This document shows positions 8,594-18,012 of a stretch of 64,000 nt of DNA, one piece after another. This stretch comes from Paludibacter sp. (GTDB lineage Bacteria > Bacteroidota > Bacteroidia > Bacteroidales > Paludibacteraceae). Numbering within the stretch: the stretch's first letter is position 1; each line of letters starts with the position of its first letter. The position numbers and the translations under genes were made by a program. The notes beneath the pieces were generated by a model that did no database searches, was not told where the DNA came from, and saw only the letters and a list, made by a program, of their open reading frames with translations. The stretch is from the NCBI GenBank assembly GCA_028690665.1, contig JAQVAV010000006.1, forward strand, positions 62,001 through 126,000, given 5' to 3'.

Positions 8594-9133
8594 TTATTGT
8601 ACTAATGTGTTGTTTTTTAGTGATTTTATGATTTTTCTGCGAGCGGCATTATACCCGGGTTTATATTCATCCTGAGTGATATTTTCTAAATATAGTAGAA
8701 GTTCCGGTATGAAATCGGGTTCTTTTTGGGTGAAGGAAAATAGTATTTTCATGGATAAAACTTGAATGGAAACATCATTGCGGGGATGACTCATCCACTC
8801 GAAGCAGTGATTAATAAAATCGATATTTACAGGGGAGGGGAGATGTAGGTTGTTTAGTATTGACAAATAAGATCTTAGAGTGCCCTGATGTTTTGTTTTT
8901 AACGCTGCGTTAATAATTAGTTTTAATATTGGATCGGAAAATAAATCGGGAGATTTGCGGCTGACTTTGTCGCATACCCAACCGGCTTTCCACGCAATGC
9001 TTTCATCTTCGTCGAACATAAGTTCGAAAAATACGTCGAATTTTTCAGGCTGTAACAAAATTTCATCTGCCAGTTTATCTGCATATTTTAATGCCGGCGG
9101 ATTTTTTAAATATTCCCGAAAATTATTCTTCAT
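8594..9133 (-). CDS. HEAT-repeat-like protein of unknown function
   Basis: A 179-residue, all-helical, soluble protein. Pairs of helices with spaced hydrophobics (DEDESIAWKAGWVCDKV, NDVSIQVLSMKILFSF) look like HEAT/ARM-type repeats, but no family was recognised with confidence. It has no signal peptide, membrane segment or catalytic motif. It starts 3 bp after the DciA/DUF721 gene and sits in a three-gene minus-strand unit with that gene and a LysM glucosaminidase. A scaffold role is plausible but unproven. Confidence 0.7.
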   Translation of the reverse strand: MKNNFREYLKNPPALKYADKLADEILLQPEKFDVFFELMFDEDESIAWKAGWVCDKVSRKSPDLFSDPILKLIINAALKTKHQGTLRSYLSILNNLHLPSPVNIDFINHCFEWMSHPRNDVSIQVLSMKILFSFTQKEPDFIPELLLYLENITQDEYKPGYNAARRKIIKSLKNNTLVQ

Positions 9134-9136
9134 ATT

Positions 9137-9427
9137 TTATCTGAAAACAATATCCCGTATAACTTCCGTCCCTACGCTTTGATTTAAAGACTGTAGAATT
9201 TTCTCTTTTGATAAAAATAAATCATGCCGAAGTACGGAAGAACTTAAGCTTACATATAAAACTTTATTGCGTATTGATAAATCGGTAGTATATTTTGATA
9301 TGTTGGTTCCCAATACTTTGGGCCAGGCATCTATGATGCGTTTTTCCAACAATGGTTTTTCGAGTTTGTTTTCCCGGAGTACCTGACCAATGACTTCCTT
9401 TAATAATTCGGTGTTCCGCTTACGCAT
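9137..9427 (-). CDS. DUF721 (DciA-like) protein
   Basis: A 96-residue basic protein with the DUF721 core: KPLLEKRIIDAWPKVLG (about 23-39, the conserved W-P) followed by the TDLSIRNKVLYVSLSSSVLRHDL strand pair. DUF721 includes DciA, the ancestral loader of the replicative helicase DnaB, so a role in replication initiation or another nucleic-acid interaction is expected. It sits 8 bp after the glucosaminidase gene and 3 bp before the HEAT-like gene. I recall the gene often lying near recF in this phylum; here it does not. Confidence 0.8.
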   Translation of the reverse strand: MRKRNTELLKEVIGQVLRENKLEKPLLEKRIIDAWPKVLGTNISKYTTDLSIRNKVLYVSLSSSVLRHDLFLSKEKILQSLNQSVGTEVIRDIVFR

Positions 9428-9435
9428 TGTGACGA

Positions 9436-10380
9436 TTATCTGAGTTTTAAAATCTGTCCTTTTTTAGCTCCTTCGCTATAAGGCATTTTGTTGAGTTTGT
9501 ATAATTTCTCGATTCTGATTCCGAAAGTTTGAGAAATGCTGTACATTGAATCTCCTTCTTTTACAATATAAGTGTCGTATCCTCTGGCTGCTTTTGATCT
9601 TTTTCGTTGCAGATATACCTGTGTTCCAGATTGAAGCACAGTGAACTCGTTAATTTCATTGTATTCTCTGATGCGCTTTTCAGATTTATTAAATTCGTCG
9701 GCAATACCGGCATAAGTATCTCCCGGTTTGGAGACAATGAATTTAAGTCTGTTGCTTTTGTATACTTCATGCTCGGATTCTGCACTTACATTCCCCATCG
9801 AATGTTTACTGCGTCCATTTGCATAGGTATCTGTGTTGCTCGCGTTTTGTATATTTAAGTCATATTTGTGCAATTCGTAGGTGTCTATAATAGAAATTAA
9901 TTTGTAAGCGTAGGCAGGGTCAGTGGCATATCCGGCTTTTTTTAATCCGTGAGCCCAGCCTTCGTAATCGGTAGGGCTTAATTCGAATAAAAAGGCATAC
10001 CGTGGTCGATTTTTAAGAAATAGTGAATGATCTTCATAAGAATCGAGTACTTTATCATATTTTCTAAAACATTCTCCCTGTTGGTCATCGTCGTGATATA
10101 CTTTGTCTCCTGTCCAGTCGTGGCATTTTATACCAAAATGATTATTTGAACTTTTTACAAAATCACTTTGCCCGGCTCCCGACTCAAGCAAACCCTGAGC
10201 TAAAGTAATACTTGTCGGTATGCCGTATTCTCTTTGCTGGATTTGGGCCAGTTTGTAATATGACTGAATATAATTGAGATAAGCCTGATTTTTATTTTGT
10301 GTAAATAAAGTAGTGGTAAAAAGTATAAATATAAATGTTGTGAATAAAAGTTTTTTTGCCATATTAGAGAAGTTGTTCAT
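9436..10380 (-). CDS. secreted glucosaminidase (GH73) with two LysM domains
   Basis: A 314-residue exported peptidoglycan hydrolase. The N-terminal hydrophobic signal (about residues 8-27) ends near FTQNKN. The GH73 domain (about 35-170) holds the catalytic Glu in AQGLLESGAG and the conserved NNHFGIKCHDW block. Two LysM modules follow, at about 205-260 and 268-313 (YIVKEGDSMYSISQTFGI), which bind glycan strands. It should cut GlcNAc bonds in the cell wall. A TATTTTTG box at 10401-10394 lies just 13 bp before this ATG; the Met at 10362 (MAKKLLF) is a good alternative start with a more usual leader. Confidence 0.88.
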   Translation of the reverse strand: MNNFSNMAKKLLFTTFIFILFTTTLFTQNKNQAYLNYIQSYYKLAQIQQREYGIPTSITLAQGLLESGAGQSDFVKSSNNHFGIKCHDWTGDKVYHDDDQQGECFRKYDKVLDSYEDHSLFLKNRPRYAFLFELSPTDYEGWAHGLKKAGYATDPAYAYKLISIIDTYELHKYDLNIQNASNTDTYANGRSKHSMGNVSAESEHEVYKSNRLKFIVSKPGDTYAGIADEFNKSEKRIREYNEINEFTVLQSGTQVYLQRKRSKAARGYDTYIVKEGDSMYSISQTFGIRIEKLYKLNKMPYSEGAKKGQILKLR

Positions 10381-10393
10381 AATTATTTTATTA

Positions 10394-10401
10394 CAAAAAT
10401 A
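10394..10401 (-). promoter_or_regulatory. -7 promoter box TATTTTTG for glucosaminidase operon
   Basis: TAnnTTTG match 13 bp upstream of ATG 10380. The closeness leaves a very short leader and weakly favours the internal Met at 10362. Confidence 0.5.
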
Positions 10402-10445
10402 GAATATATTCGATAATTTTCCCGAATGAAAATCAATAAATTTTA

Positions 10446-10453
10446 TACTTTTG
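10446..10453 (+). promoter_or_regulatory. -7 promoter box TACTTTTG for cdd
   Basis: TAnnTTTG match 67 bp upstream of the cytidine deaminase ATG, divergent from the glucosaminidase promoter. Confidence 0.5.
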
Positions 10454-10520
10454 TTTTAATTCGGATTTTTAAAATAATTATCGGGCATTGATGACCGTAG
10501 AAATTTATAAGTATTAAAAT

Positions 10521-11006
10521 ATGTATCAAAGAATTATTGAAACCAAAGTTGATGTTACCTCCTACGACGAATTGCAAGAAGAGTATAAGAAGTTGATTGA
10601 TGAGGCTAAAAGTCAGGTAAGCAATGCTTATGCTCCATATTCGGGTTTCCATGTCGGAGCTGCGGTTTTGCTGGAAAATAATGAAATTTTTGCAGCTAAC
10701 AATCAGGAGAATTCTGCATATCCTTCCGGTTTATGTGCTGAACGGGTCGCTATGTTTTTTGCAAATGCACAATATCCGGATGTCCCGGTTAAAGCTTTGG
10801 CTATAGCTGCCCATACCCGTGGCAAATTTTTGTCAGAACCGGTTACACCCTGCGGATCATGCCGTCAGGTTTTACTTGAGACCGAAACCCGGTTTGATAA
10901 AAGTATTACCATTCTACTCTATGGTGAAAATCATGTGTACAAGCTTGATAATGTGAAACAGCTTTTGCCGCTATGTTTTGAAAAAAATAGTCTGGACGGG
11001 GAATGA
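10521..11006 (+). CDS. cdd: cytidine deaminase
   Basis: Deaminates cytidine or deoxycytidine to uridine in pyrimidine salvage, in the cytoplasm. The 161-residue protein has the full zinc-hydrolase signature: substrate loop YAPYSGFHVGAAV (about 39-51), CAERVA (Cys-Ala-Glu, catalytic Glu) and PCGSCRQ with two zinc-binding Cys. Length suits the homotetrameric class, with a short N-terminal extension before the deaminase core. It is monocistronic, with its own promoter, divergent from the glucosaminidase gene. Confidence 0.93.
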   Translation: MYQRIIETKVDVTSYDELQEEYKKLIDEAKSQVSNAYAPYSGFHVGAAVLLENNEIFAANNQENSAYPSGLCAERVAMFFANAQYPDVPVKALAIAAHTRGKFLSEPVTPCGSCRQVLLETETRFDKSITILLYGENHVYKLDNVKQLLPLCFEKNSLDGE

Positions 11007-11096
11007 TTATACTTTAGATTGGTTTTGATTATTCGTTGAAAATTACTAACTTGCGGTGCGAAAAATGGATGTTAAATTTATTGTTCTCATCAGCGT

Positions 11097-11480
11097 ATGA
11101 GTAAAGTTGAATTTCAAATTGAATATCTTCTGAAGAATGCTTCTCTACCGATTTTATGGAATACTGTCGGTACGCCTCTCGGACTTTCAGAATGGTTTGC
11201 TGACGATGTGTCGGCCGATAATGATAATTATGTGTTTTACTGGGAGAAACACCCTCAAACCGCAAAGTTGATTGGCAAGAAGCAACATGATTATATCCGG
11301 TTTCAGTGGGAAGAGGATGAAGATACAGATTATTTTTTTGAAATAAGAATCACAACTATTGAACTCACTAAAGATCTGATTCTTACCGTGACGGATTTTG
11401 CGGAAGAAGATGAAATGGAGGATTTGAAACTTTTATGGAATCATCAGATTGATGCTTTGAAACGGAAAACAGGATTATAA
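11097..11480 (+). CDS. START-like (AHSA1-type) domain protein
   Basis: A 127-residue acidic cytoplasmic protein. It has the helix-grip pattern of the START/AHSA1 group: an N-terminal strand, a short helix with TPLGLSEWFADDV (about 26-38), alternating beta strands (NYVFYWEK, HDYIRFQWEE, FFEIRITTIE, LILTVTDFAE) and a long C-terminal helix. Close relatives are annotated as START-like proteins in Bacteroidetes; no ligand is known to me. A clear terminator follows at 11505-11548. The start is ATG 11097, matching the first strand (SKVEFQIEY). Confidence 0.78.
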   Translation: MSKVEFQIEYLLKNASLPILWNTVGTPLGLSEWFADDVSADNDNYVFYWEKHPQTAKLIGKKQHDYIRFQWEEDEDTDYFFEIRITTIELTKDLILTVTDFAEEDEMEDLKLLWNHQIDALKRKTGL

Positions 11481-11504
11481 AAATACAGAAAAAATATATA
11501 TAAG

Positions 11505-11548
11505 TGCAGGAATAATAAAATCTACGATTGAATATTCCTGCATTTTTT
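11505..11548 (+). terminator. intrinsic terminator after START-like gene
   Basis: Ten-bp stem TGCAGGAATA (11505-11514) / TATTCCTGCA (11533-11542) followed by six T. Confidence 0.85.
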
Positions 11549-11596
11549 ATTGTTTACAGGTGGGGGTTCTTTAAATTTATTTCGCATTTATCAGGA

Positions 11597-11626
11597 TTGA
11601 TTATTGAACTTTTTACTGTAATTTTG
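11597..11626 (+). promoter_or_regulatory. promoter of the lptG-ribBA-SDR operon
   Basis: -7 box TAATTTTG at 11619-11626 with TTG at 11597-11599, a 19-bp spacing that fits the Bacteroidetes consensus. It lies 22 bp before the lptG ATG. Confidence 0.6.
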
Positions 11627-11648
11627 TTGTTCTTTAAACTAACGATTC

Positions 11649-13142
11649 ATGTTTCTGCTGAAAAAAATCGATCTCTATATCATTAAGCGGTTTCTGTCGC
11701 TGTTTTTTATGACATTCTTTATCTGTGTTTTCATCTTGTTGATGCAGTTTTTGTGGAAACATTTTGCCGAACTTGTAGGGAAAGGAATCGGAATTGGTAT
11801 TTTAGCTGAATTTTTCATGTATGCAACTGCCACAATTGTTCCTTTGGCATTACCTTTGGCTATTTTGCTGGCTTCACTTATGACATTTGGAAATCTGGGC
11901 GAGAATTTTGAACTTACAGCTATGAAATCTGCCGGAATTTCGTTATTCCGCATAATTCGTCCATTGATCATTTTTATCGTTTTAGTCTGTATCGGAGCGT
12001 TTTATTTTTCAAATAATGTTTTACCTATTTCCCAAACGAAACTTTGGACTCTTATTTTTTCTCTTCGTGAAAAATCTCCTGAGCTGGATATTCCTGCGGG
12101 TGAGTTCTATTCGGGGATTAACGGATATAATCTTTTTGTCAAGGAAAAGAAAGATGGTTTATTGAAGGATTTGATGATTTACGATTTTTCTCAAGGATTT
12201 AATAATGCTACTGTTATGGTTGCCGACTCGGGAAGAATCCAGTTCACTGCAGATAAAAAATACCTTCTGCTTACGTTGTTTGACGGGGAAAGTTTTGAAA
12301 ATCTGAAAAATCAGCGTGTGAGCAATTCTTCGCAAAGCATTCCTTATCGTCGGGAAACTTTTTCATCGAAAGAAATTTTACTTGATTTTGATTCCGGATT
12401 TAATCGTTTGGATGAATCTATATTGCAAGATCAGCATGTCAGCAAAAATATTGCTCAACTTACTCAAACCATAGATTCTGTGGATAAAGTAATTGATTTT
12501 AGGGCAAAAGAACAATCCGGTGAATTAGTTAATCGTCATTATTTTGGCCGGGAGCTGGCCGCCAGTCGGTCTCTTGAAATTGCGCCAACCATAAAAATTT
12601 CCGATTATAATCCCGACAGTTTATTTCTCAAAATGGATCAGGGAACTATGGAAGCTGCTGTAAATATGGCTATTCAGAAGGCAAAGGATATTAAGAATCA
12701 GATCGACTATAATGAAATAACTTTAGGTGAACCTACAAAATATGTAGTTCGTCATGAGATAGAATGGCATCGAAAATTTACACTGTCTTTCGCCTGCCTG
12801 ATTTTCTTTTTTATCGGGGCCCCCCTTGGTGCTATCATCCGGAAAGGGGGATTGGGAACACCGGTAGTTATCTCTGTAATTATGTTTATTGTTTATTACA
12901 TAATTGATAATACAGGTTATAAAATGTGTCGTGAAGGTTTGTGGACAGCTGTTGAGGGTATGTGGCTGAGCTCTGCCGTGTTATTGCCGATAGGTATATT
13001 TCTGACTTATAAGGCGGCTGTAGATGCAACGCTGTTTACGACCGAACAATATGTGAAAATATGGGAGATTATCAAGAAAAAGGTAACAACTATTGTGAAT
13101 TTCTTCCATAAAAAAGAAACAAAAAAACTTACAACGATATAA
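11649..13142 (+). CDS. LptF/LptG-family permease of the LPS transporter
   Basis: A 497-residue YjgP/YjgQ family protein (PF03739), the inner-membrane part of the ABC machine that extracts LPS and feeds it to the periplasmic bridge. Three N-terminal membrane segments (about 17-35, 55-77, 100-122) are followed by a large periplasmic domain (about 125-380) and three C-terminal segments (about 385-475). The conserved NFELTAMKSAGIS coupling-helix stretch is at about 86-98. The periplasmic domain is longer than in E. coli LptG (about 360 residues in all), as is common in Bacteroidetes. Only 4 bp separate it from ribBA. Confidence 0.9.
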   Translation: MFLLKKIDLYIIKRFLSLFFMTFFICVFILLMQFLWKHFAELVGKGIGIGILAEFFMYATATIVPLALPLAILLASLMTFGNLGENFELTAMKSAGISLFRIIRPLIIFIVLVCIGAFYFSNNVLPISQTKLWTLIFSLREKSPELDIPAGEFYSGINGYNLFVKEKKDGLLKDLMIYDFSQGFNNATVMVADSGRIQFTADKKYLLLTLFDGESFENLKNQRVSNSSQSIPYRRETFSSKEILLDFDSGFNRLDESILQDQHVSKNIAQLTQTIDSVDKVIDFRAKEQSGELVNRHYFGRELAASRSLEIAPTIKISDYNPDSLFLKMDQGTMEAAVNMAIQKAKDIKNQIDYNEITLGEPTKYVVRHEIEWHRKFTLSFACLIFFFIGAPLGAIIRKGGLGTPVVISVIMFIVYYIIDNTGYKMCREGLWTAVEGMWLSSAVLLPIGIFLTYKAAVDATLFTTEQYVKIWEIIKKKVTTIVNFFHKKETKKLTTI

Positions 13143-13146
13143 ATAA

Positions 13147-14358
13147 ATGGAAACAATTTTGAACAGTATTGATGAAGCTATAGAAGATATAAAAGCGGGA
13201 AAATTTGTTATTGTAGTTGATGATGAAGATCGTGAAAATGAAGGCGATTTCATTTGTGCTGCTGAAAAAATAACACCTGAAATGGTAAATTTCATGTTGA
13301 AGCATGGCAGGGGTGTCCTTTGTGCTCCGCTTACCGAAGATAGATGTAAAGAGCTTGACCTGGAAATGCAGGTCGAAAGAAATACATCAATTCATTCAAC
13401 ACCTTTTACCGTAAGTGTTGACAAACTCGAAGGTTGTACTACCGGAGTTTCAGCTGCTGATCGTGCTGCAACTTTTCAGGCTTTGGCTGATCCTTTATCT
13501 TCTCCTGAAACCTTTGGTCGTCCAGGGCATGTTTTTCCTTTGAGAGCCCGTAATAAAGGAGTTTTGCGCCGTGCCGGCCATACGGAAGCAGGTGTAGATT
13601 TGGCTCGTTTGTCAGGATTATATCCGGCTGCTGCCCTGATTGAAATTATGAACGAAGATGGCACAATGGCCCGGTTACCACAACTGCTGGAGATGTCTAA
13701 AAAATTAGATATAAAACTTATTTCTATCCGGGATTTGATTGCTTACCGGCTTCAGAAAGAATCGCTGGTAGAGAAAGGGGTGAAAGTGGATTTGCCTACT
13801 GCGTACGGACATTTTAAACTTATTCCGTTCCGCCAAATTTCTAATGGACTTGAACATGTAGCCTTAATTAAAGGCGAATGGGAAAAAGATGAACCCGTTT
13901 TAGTTCGTGTGCATTCATCCTGTGTGACAGGCGATATTTTTGGATCAATGCGTTGTGAATGTGGAGAACAATTACACAAAGCCATGCAGATGATTGAAAA
14001 AGAAGGCAAAGGAGCAATTGTTTACATGAATCAGGAAGGTCGTGGTATCGGATTGATGAATAAAATGAAAGCATATAAGCTACAGGAAGAGGGACTTGAT
14101 ACGGTTGATGCAAATCTTCATTTAGGTTTTGATGCCGATGAACGGGATTATGGTGTAGGTGCTCAGATTTTACGTGAAATCGGGGTTACTAAAATCAGAT
14201 TAATGACAAATAATCCGGTTAAACGTATCGGATTGGAGGCTTACGGGCTTTCTATTGTGGAAAATGTTCCTATTGAGATTATTCCCAATAAGTATAATGC
14301 ATTTTACCTTCAGACGAAAAAACTCAGAATGGGGCATAACCTGAAATATTTAAAATAA
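13147..14358 (+). CDS. ribBA: bifunctional 3,4-dihydroxy-2-butanone-4-phosphate synthase / GTP cyclohydrolase II
   Basis: Makes both precursors of riboflavin. The N-terminal RibB half (about 1-203) has the acidic [11 protein letters not shown] motif (about 25-35), [11 protein letters not shown] and the [11 protein letters not shown] block. The C-terminal RibA half (about 208-400) has [20 protein letters not shown] with the three zinc Cys and the NQEGRGIGL catalytic motif. Both active sites look complete. It is translationally close to lptG (4-bp gap) and to the SDR gene (6-bp gap). No FMN riboswitch was seen upstream of the operon. Confidence 0.95.
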   Translation: METILNSIDEAIEDIKAGKFVIVVDDEDRENEGDFICAAEKITPEMVNFMLKHGRGVLCAPLTEDRCKELDLEMQVERNTSIHSTPFTVSVDKLEGCTTGVSAADRAATFQALADPLSSPETFGRPGHVFPLRARNKGVLRRAGHTEAGVDLARLSGLYPAAALIEIMNEDGTMARLPQLLEMSKKLDIKLISIRDLIAYRLQKESLVEKGVKVDLPTAYGHFKLIPFRQISNGLEHVALIKGEWEKDEPVLVRVHSSCVTGDIFGSMRCECGEQLHKAMQMIEKEGKGAIVYMNQEGRGIGLMNKMKAYKLQEEGLDTVDANLHLGFDADERDYGVGAQILREIGVTKIRLMTNNPVKRIGLEAYGLSIVENVPIEIIPNKYNAFYLQTKKLRMGHNLKYLK

Positions 14359-14364
14359 TTGATT

Positions 14365-15129
14365 ATGAATAAAACTGCGTTAATTACCGGTGCAACTTCA
14401 GGTTTTGGAAAAGCTTTTGCCATAAGAATGGCTTCTTTAGGTTACCAAACTGTTATAACCGGAAGGAGAACCGACAGACTGGAAGAAGTTGCCAATTATA
14501 TCAAGTCAGAATATCATACGGAGGTGCTTCCTTTGTGTTTTGATGTTCGTGATTTCGATGCTTGTAAAAAGGCTGTTGAGTCACTGCCGGAATCGTTTAA
14601 GCATGTAGATGTTTTGGTGAATAATGCCGGCTTGGCAGCAGGCGCAGCTCCGTTTGAAGAGAGCGCCCTTGATGATTTTGAGAGGATGATTGATACGAAC
14701 CTGAAAGGATTATTGTATATTACAAAATTGATTGTTCCCGGAATGATAGAGAGAAAGTCCGGTCATATTGTCAATATATCCTCGATTGCTGGAATAGAAG
14801 TATATCCTAACGGTAATGTCTATTGTGCCACCAAACATGGGGTAAATGCCATAACAAAAGGACTTCGCATTGACCTTGTTAAATATGGAATCAAAGTTAG
14901 TTCGATATCTCCTGGAATGGTAGAAACCGAATTTTCAATTGTGAGGTATCACGGCGATGAAGATAAAGCAAAAGCTGTTTATCGGGGTATTGTTCCTCTG
15001 AGTGCCGAAGATATTGCGGATGCGCTTGAATTTATTGTGACAAGACCGGAACATGTAAGTATCAATGATATTCAGATTAATCCGAAACAGCAGGCAAATA
15101 CTTATATTGCCCACAGGATTACGGATTAA
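14365..15129 (+). CDS. SDR-family oxidoreductase (YdfG-like)
   Basis: A 254-residue classical short-chain dehydrogenase. The NADP-binding TGATSGFGKA is at about residues 7-16, NNAG near 88, the catalytic Ser in ISSIAG near 138-143 and the YxxxK in YCATK near 152-156. The overall pattern, with SPGMVETEFS and a C-terminus about 250 long, resembles YdfG, an NADP-dependent 3-hydroxy acid / serine dehydrogenase. The ATG at 14365 is chosen over a TTG two codons earlier. It is the last gene of the lptG-ribBA-SDR unit. Confidence 0.87.
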   Translation: MNKTALITGATSGFGKAFAIRMASLGYQTVITGRRTDRLEEVANYIKSEYHTEVLPLCFDVRDFDACKKAVESLPESFKHVDVLVNNAGLAAGAAPFEESALDDFERMIDTNLKGLLYITKLIVPGMIERKSGHIVNISSIAGIEVYPNGNVYCATKHGVNAITKGLRIDLVKYGIKVSSISPGMVETEFSIVRYHGDEDKAKAVYRGIVPLSAEDIADALEFIVTRPEHVSINDIQINPKQQANTYIAHRITD

Positions 15130-15216
15130 AATATATAAAAAAGTATAAAAGAGAAATAAATTCATTTTAATAACAGGTATTTTATGATAAAAAATCAAAA
15201 TAACAAAAAATGTTTT

Positions 15217-15224
15217 TATTTTTG
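15217..15224 (+). promoter_or_regulatory. -7 promoter box TATTTTTG for the DUF349 gene
   Basis: TAnnTTTG match 78 bp upstream of ATG 15303; no matching -33 was seen. Confidence 0.45.
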
Positions 15225-15302
15225 TCTAAATTAAAATATGCGTTTTATTATGCCGGATGCAGATAAAACTGATCCCTTATCATTCACCAAAATTTTTTGA
15301 AA

Positions 15303-17171
15303 ATGAGCTCATCTGAATTAAAAAAAGACACCGGATTAAATCCCAATGTAGAACCAGCAGCAGAAAATACAAATCCTGTTGTAGAGGTTAATAATACTGC
15401 AAATACTGAAAATCAGGAAACAGAGCCGGTAGTGTCTGCCGACAATAAGGTTGAAACTGTTGATTATACCCAAATGTCGAAAGAAGAACTTATAACTGTC
15501 CTGAAATCACTTTTAGAACAGGATATAAATCTGATAAGAGAAGATGTTGAGCGTATAAAACAGGCTTTTTACAAAAAAGTAAAAGCCGGGCATGAAATTG
15601 AAAAACAGAAGTGGGTAGATGCCGGCGAAAATGAAAATTCTTTTGTCCCTGCTAAGGATGAACTCGAAGACAGTCTGAAAACGCTGTTGAATGATTATAA
15701 AACGGAAAAGGCCGCCTTACATGCACGCCTTGAAAAAGAAAAAGAAAATAATTTGTTACAGAAACAACATGTTTTGGAACAGATGAAGTTGTTGGTTGAT
15801 AGTAACGATGATGTTTCTACCCATATTGGCGAATTTAAAAATTTACAGGCAAGATGGAAAACAACAGGACCTGTACCTGCTCAGAATTCCACAGAGCTTT
15901 GGAAAGAATATAATACTCTTCAGGAAACATTCTGGGATCTGATTAAAATCAATAATGAACTTCGTGAATACGATTTCAAAAAAAATCTGGAGGCAAAAAC
16001 TGCACTTTGTGAAGCTGCCGAAAGTCTGGCAGACGAAGAAGATGTTATATCTGCCTTTCAACGTTTGCAAAAACTTCACGAAGAATGGCACGAACTTGGC
16101 CCTGTTGCCCGCGATTTGAGAGAGGAAATTTGGTCTCGCTTTAAAGAAGCATCAACTATAATTAACCGTAAGCATCAGGCTCATTTTGATGAAATACGTA
16201 AGCTCGAAGATGAAAATTATGTGGCTAAAACAGCTCTATGTGAAAAAATTGAGGCATTTGATTATAGTGGCTTAAATACCTATAAATTGTGGGATGAGGC
16301 CACTGCCACAATATTAGCATGGCAGGATGAATGGCGTGCAATTGGCTTTGCTCCCAGAAAGGTTAATCAGAAATTATTTGAAAGATACAGATCTGCTTGT
16401 GATGCTTTTTTTGCTGCCAAAACAGCATTTTATAAAGAATCGAAAGCTGTTCAAAACCAGAATCTTGAGAAAAAAAGAGTGCTTTGCGAACAGGCTGAAT
16501 CCCTGAAAGACAGTACGGATTGGAAGTCAACGTCAGATAAGCTAATTCAATTGCAGAAAGATTGGAAAACGGTAGGTCCTGTATCGAAAAAATATTCGGA
16601 TGATTTATGGAACAGATTTATATCAGCCTGTGATTATTTCTTTGAGCAAAAAAACAAAAATGTTTCGGATCAGAAATCGGTTGAGACTGAAAATCTGAAA
16701 TTGAAAAAAGCGCTCATTGAAAAAGTAAAGGCCATTGAAACAAAAGAAAATCCGAAAGATGCATTGATTGAAGTTCGGGAGTTGATTGCAGAGTGGAATA
16801 ATATAGGTCATGTACCTTTTAAGGAAAAGGATAAGATTTATAAAGAATACCGTTCAGTTGTCGATGCGGTATTTGATGCTTTGAATATTGATGCTTCGCA
16901 AAGGCGTTTGGATACATTCAAAAGTAACCTGAAAGATATGAGTTCTAAAGGGGAAAATAAACTTTTCAGGGAGAGAGAGAGACTTGTCAGGGCTTATGAG
17001 CATTTAAAATCCGAAATTGCGACCTACGAAAATAATATAGGATTCTTTACTTCATCTTCGAAAAAAGGAGGCGGACTTATTAAAGAAATGGAACGCAAAA
17101 TAGATGCTTTGAAGGAAGAATGCAAGCTCATAGAACAAAAAATAGCATTGATAGAAGAAAATCTGGAATAA
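15303..17171 (+). CDS. DUF349 repeat protein
   Basis: A 622-residue, highly charged coiled-coil protein. After a low-complexity acidic N-terminus (about 1-60), five copies of the DUF349 unit can be read by their W.x.GPVP / LW..F..A.D.F spacing: near RWKTTGPVPAQ, EWHELGPVARD, EWRAIGFAPRK, DWKTVGPVSKK and EWNNIGHVPFK. A final coiled coil (about 560-620) follows. DUF349 proteins are widespread in Bacteroidetes and their role is unclear. ATG 15303 is taken as the start, since only a TTG lies upstream in frame. A strong terminator follows at 17194. Confidence 0.88.
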   Translation: MSSSELKKDTGLNPNVEPAAENTNPVVEVNNTANTENQETEPVVSADNKVETVDYTQMSKEELITVLKSLLEQDINLIREDVERIKQAFYKKVKAGHEIEKQKWVDAGENENSFVPAKDELEDSLKTLLNDYKTEKAALHARLEKEKENNLLQKQHVLEQMKLLVDSNDDVSTHIGEFKNLQARWKTTGPVPAQNSTELWKEYNTLQETFWDLIKINNELREYDFKKNLEAKTALCEAAESLADEEDVISAFQRLQKLHEEWHELGPVARDLREEIWSRFKEASTIINRKHQAHFDEIRKLEDENYVAKTALCEKIEAFDYSGLNTYKLWDEATATILAWQDEWRAIGFAPRKVNQKLFERYRSACDAFFAAKTAFYKESKAVQNQNLEKKRVLCEQAESLKDSTDWKSTSDKLIQLQKDWKTVGPVSKKYSDDLWNRFISACDYFFEQKNKNVSDQKSVETENLKLKKALIEKVKAIETKENPKDALIEVRELIAEWNNIGHVPFKEKDKIYKEYRSVVDAVFDALNIDASQRRLDTFKSNLKDMSSKGENKLFRERERLVRAYEHLKSEIATYENNIGFFTSSSKKGGGLIKEMERKIDALKEECKLIEQKIALIEENLE

Positions 17172-17193
17172 AAAATAAGTTGATAAATTCAGT

Positions 17194-17224
17194 AAGCCTG
17201 ATCGGATTTCGGTCAGGCTTTTTT
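17194..17224 (+). terminator. intrinsic terminator after DUF349 gene
   Basis: Ten-bp stem AAGCCTGATC (17194-17203) / GGTCAGGCTT (17211-17220), one G-U pair, ending in a T6 run. The same stem arms recur at 61480-61511. Confidence 0.85.
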
Positions 17225-17284
17225 GTATGTGCCTGAATTAGTTGCTGCTTTTACAGAGTGAATCGGCCTGTTTACTGAAAATAG

Positions 17285-17315
17285 TTGAAAAGTGTTTTTT
17301 CTGATTTTACTTTTG
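17285..17315 (+). promoter_or_regulatory. promoter of the DUF2202 lipoprotein gene
   Basis: TTG at 17285-17287, 20 bp, then TACTTTTG at 17308-17315; the ATG is 43 bp further on. Confidence 0.6.
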
Positions 17316-17358
17316 ACTTGTAATTCAATAGTCTCAGAACATTTTAAAGCGTACAATT

Positions 17359-18012
17359 ATGAAATCTACAAAATTATTTTTAGCAACACTGCTGATAGCC
17401 GCGAGTTTTCAGCTTACGTCATGTAATCAGGTTGAAGCTTCAACAGAAGAATTAGTTGACACCAGCTCACTTGTTGAGTCTACTGCCATGGAAGTCGGGA
17501 GCTTTATCACCAATCCGGATTCAGTAATTTCTTCTGATATTGACGGACTTATGCTGATGCGGGAAGAAGAAAAAATGGCCCACGATGTGTATGTTTATTT
17601 TTATGATCAGTATCAGTACCGTATTTTCGACAATATTTCGAAAAGCGAAAGCCGGCATACTGAATCTGTTTTAAATCTTATAACCTATTTTGTTTACTCC
17701 GATCCTGCAACCGGAATATACGGACAGTTTAATAATGTTGATATTCAGGCAATTTTTAATGAACTTACCACCGAAGCTACTACTCTTGAACAGGCTCTTG
17801 CGACCGGAGCTTATATTGAAGAATATGATATTGCCGATTTGAAAACAGAAATCTCAAAAACAGAAAATGCTGATATCATCAAGGTTTATACGAATTTGAA
17901 ACGGGCTTCGGGATACCACCTGAAAGCATTTGTAAAAACACTTGCCATGCAGGGAGTGACCTATAAACCTCAAATTTTGTCACAGGAAGAATATGATATT
18001 CTTGTTCAGTAA
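17359..18012 (+). CDS. DUF2202 ferritin-like lipoprotein
   Basis: A 217-residue predicted lipoprotein: signal MKSTKLFLATLLIAASFQ with lipobox LTSC (Cys22). The mature part is the four-helix DUF2202 domain (about 55-215), beginning MLMREEEKMAHDVYVYF, with ESRHTESVLNLI and YHLKAFVKTLA further on. The E..E..H / E..H pattern resembles ferritin-like di-metal sites, but metal binding is inference. It is monocistronic, with its own promoter and terminator. Confidence 0.85.
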   Translation: MKSTKLFLATLLIAASFQLTSCNQVEASTEELVDTSSLVESTAMEVGSFITNPDSVISSDIDGLMLMREEEKMAHDVYVYFYDQYQYRIFDNISKSESRHTESVLNLITYFVYSDPATGIYGQFNNVDIQAIFNELTTEATTLEQALATGAYIEEYDIADLKTEISKTENADIIKVYTNLKRASGYHLKAFVKTLAMQGVTYKPQILSQEEYDILVQ

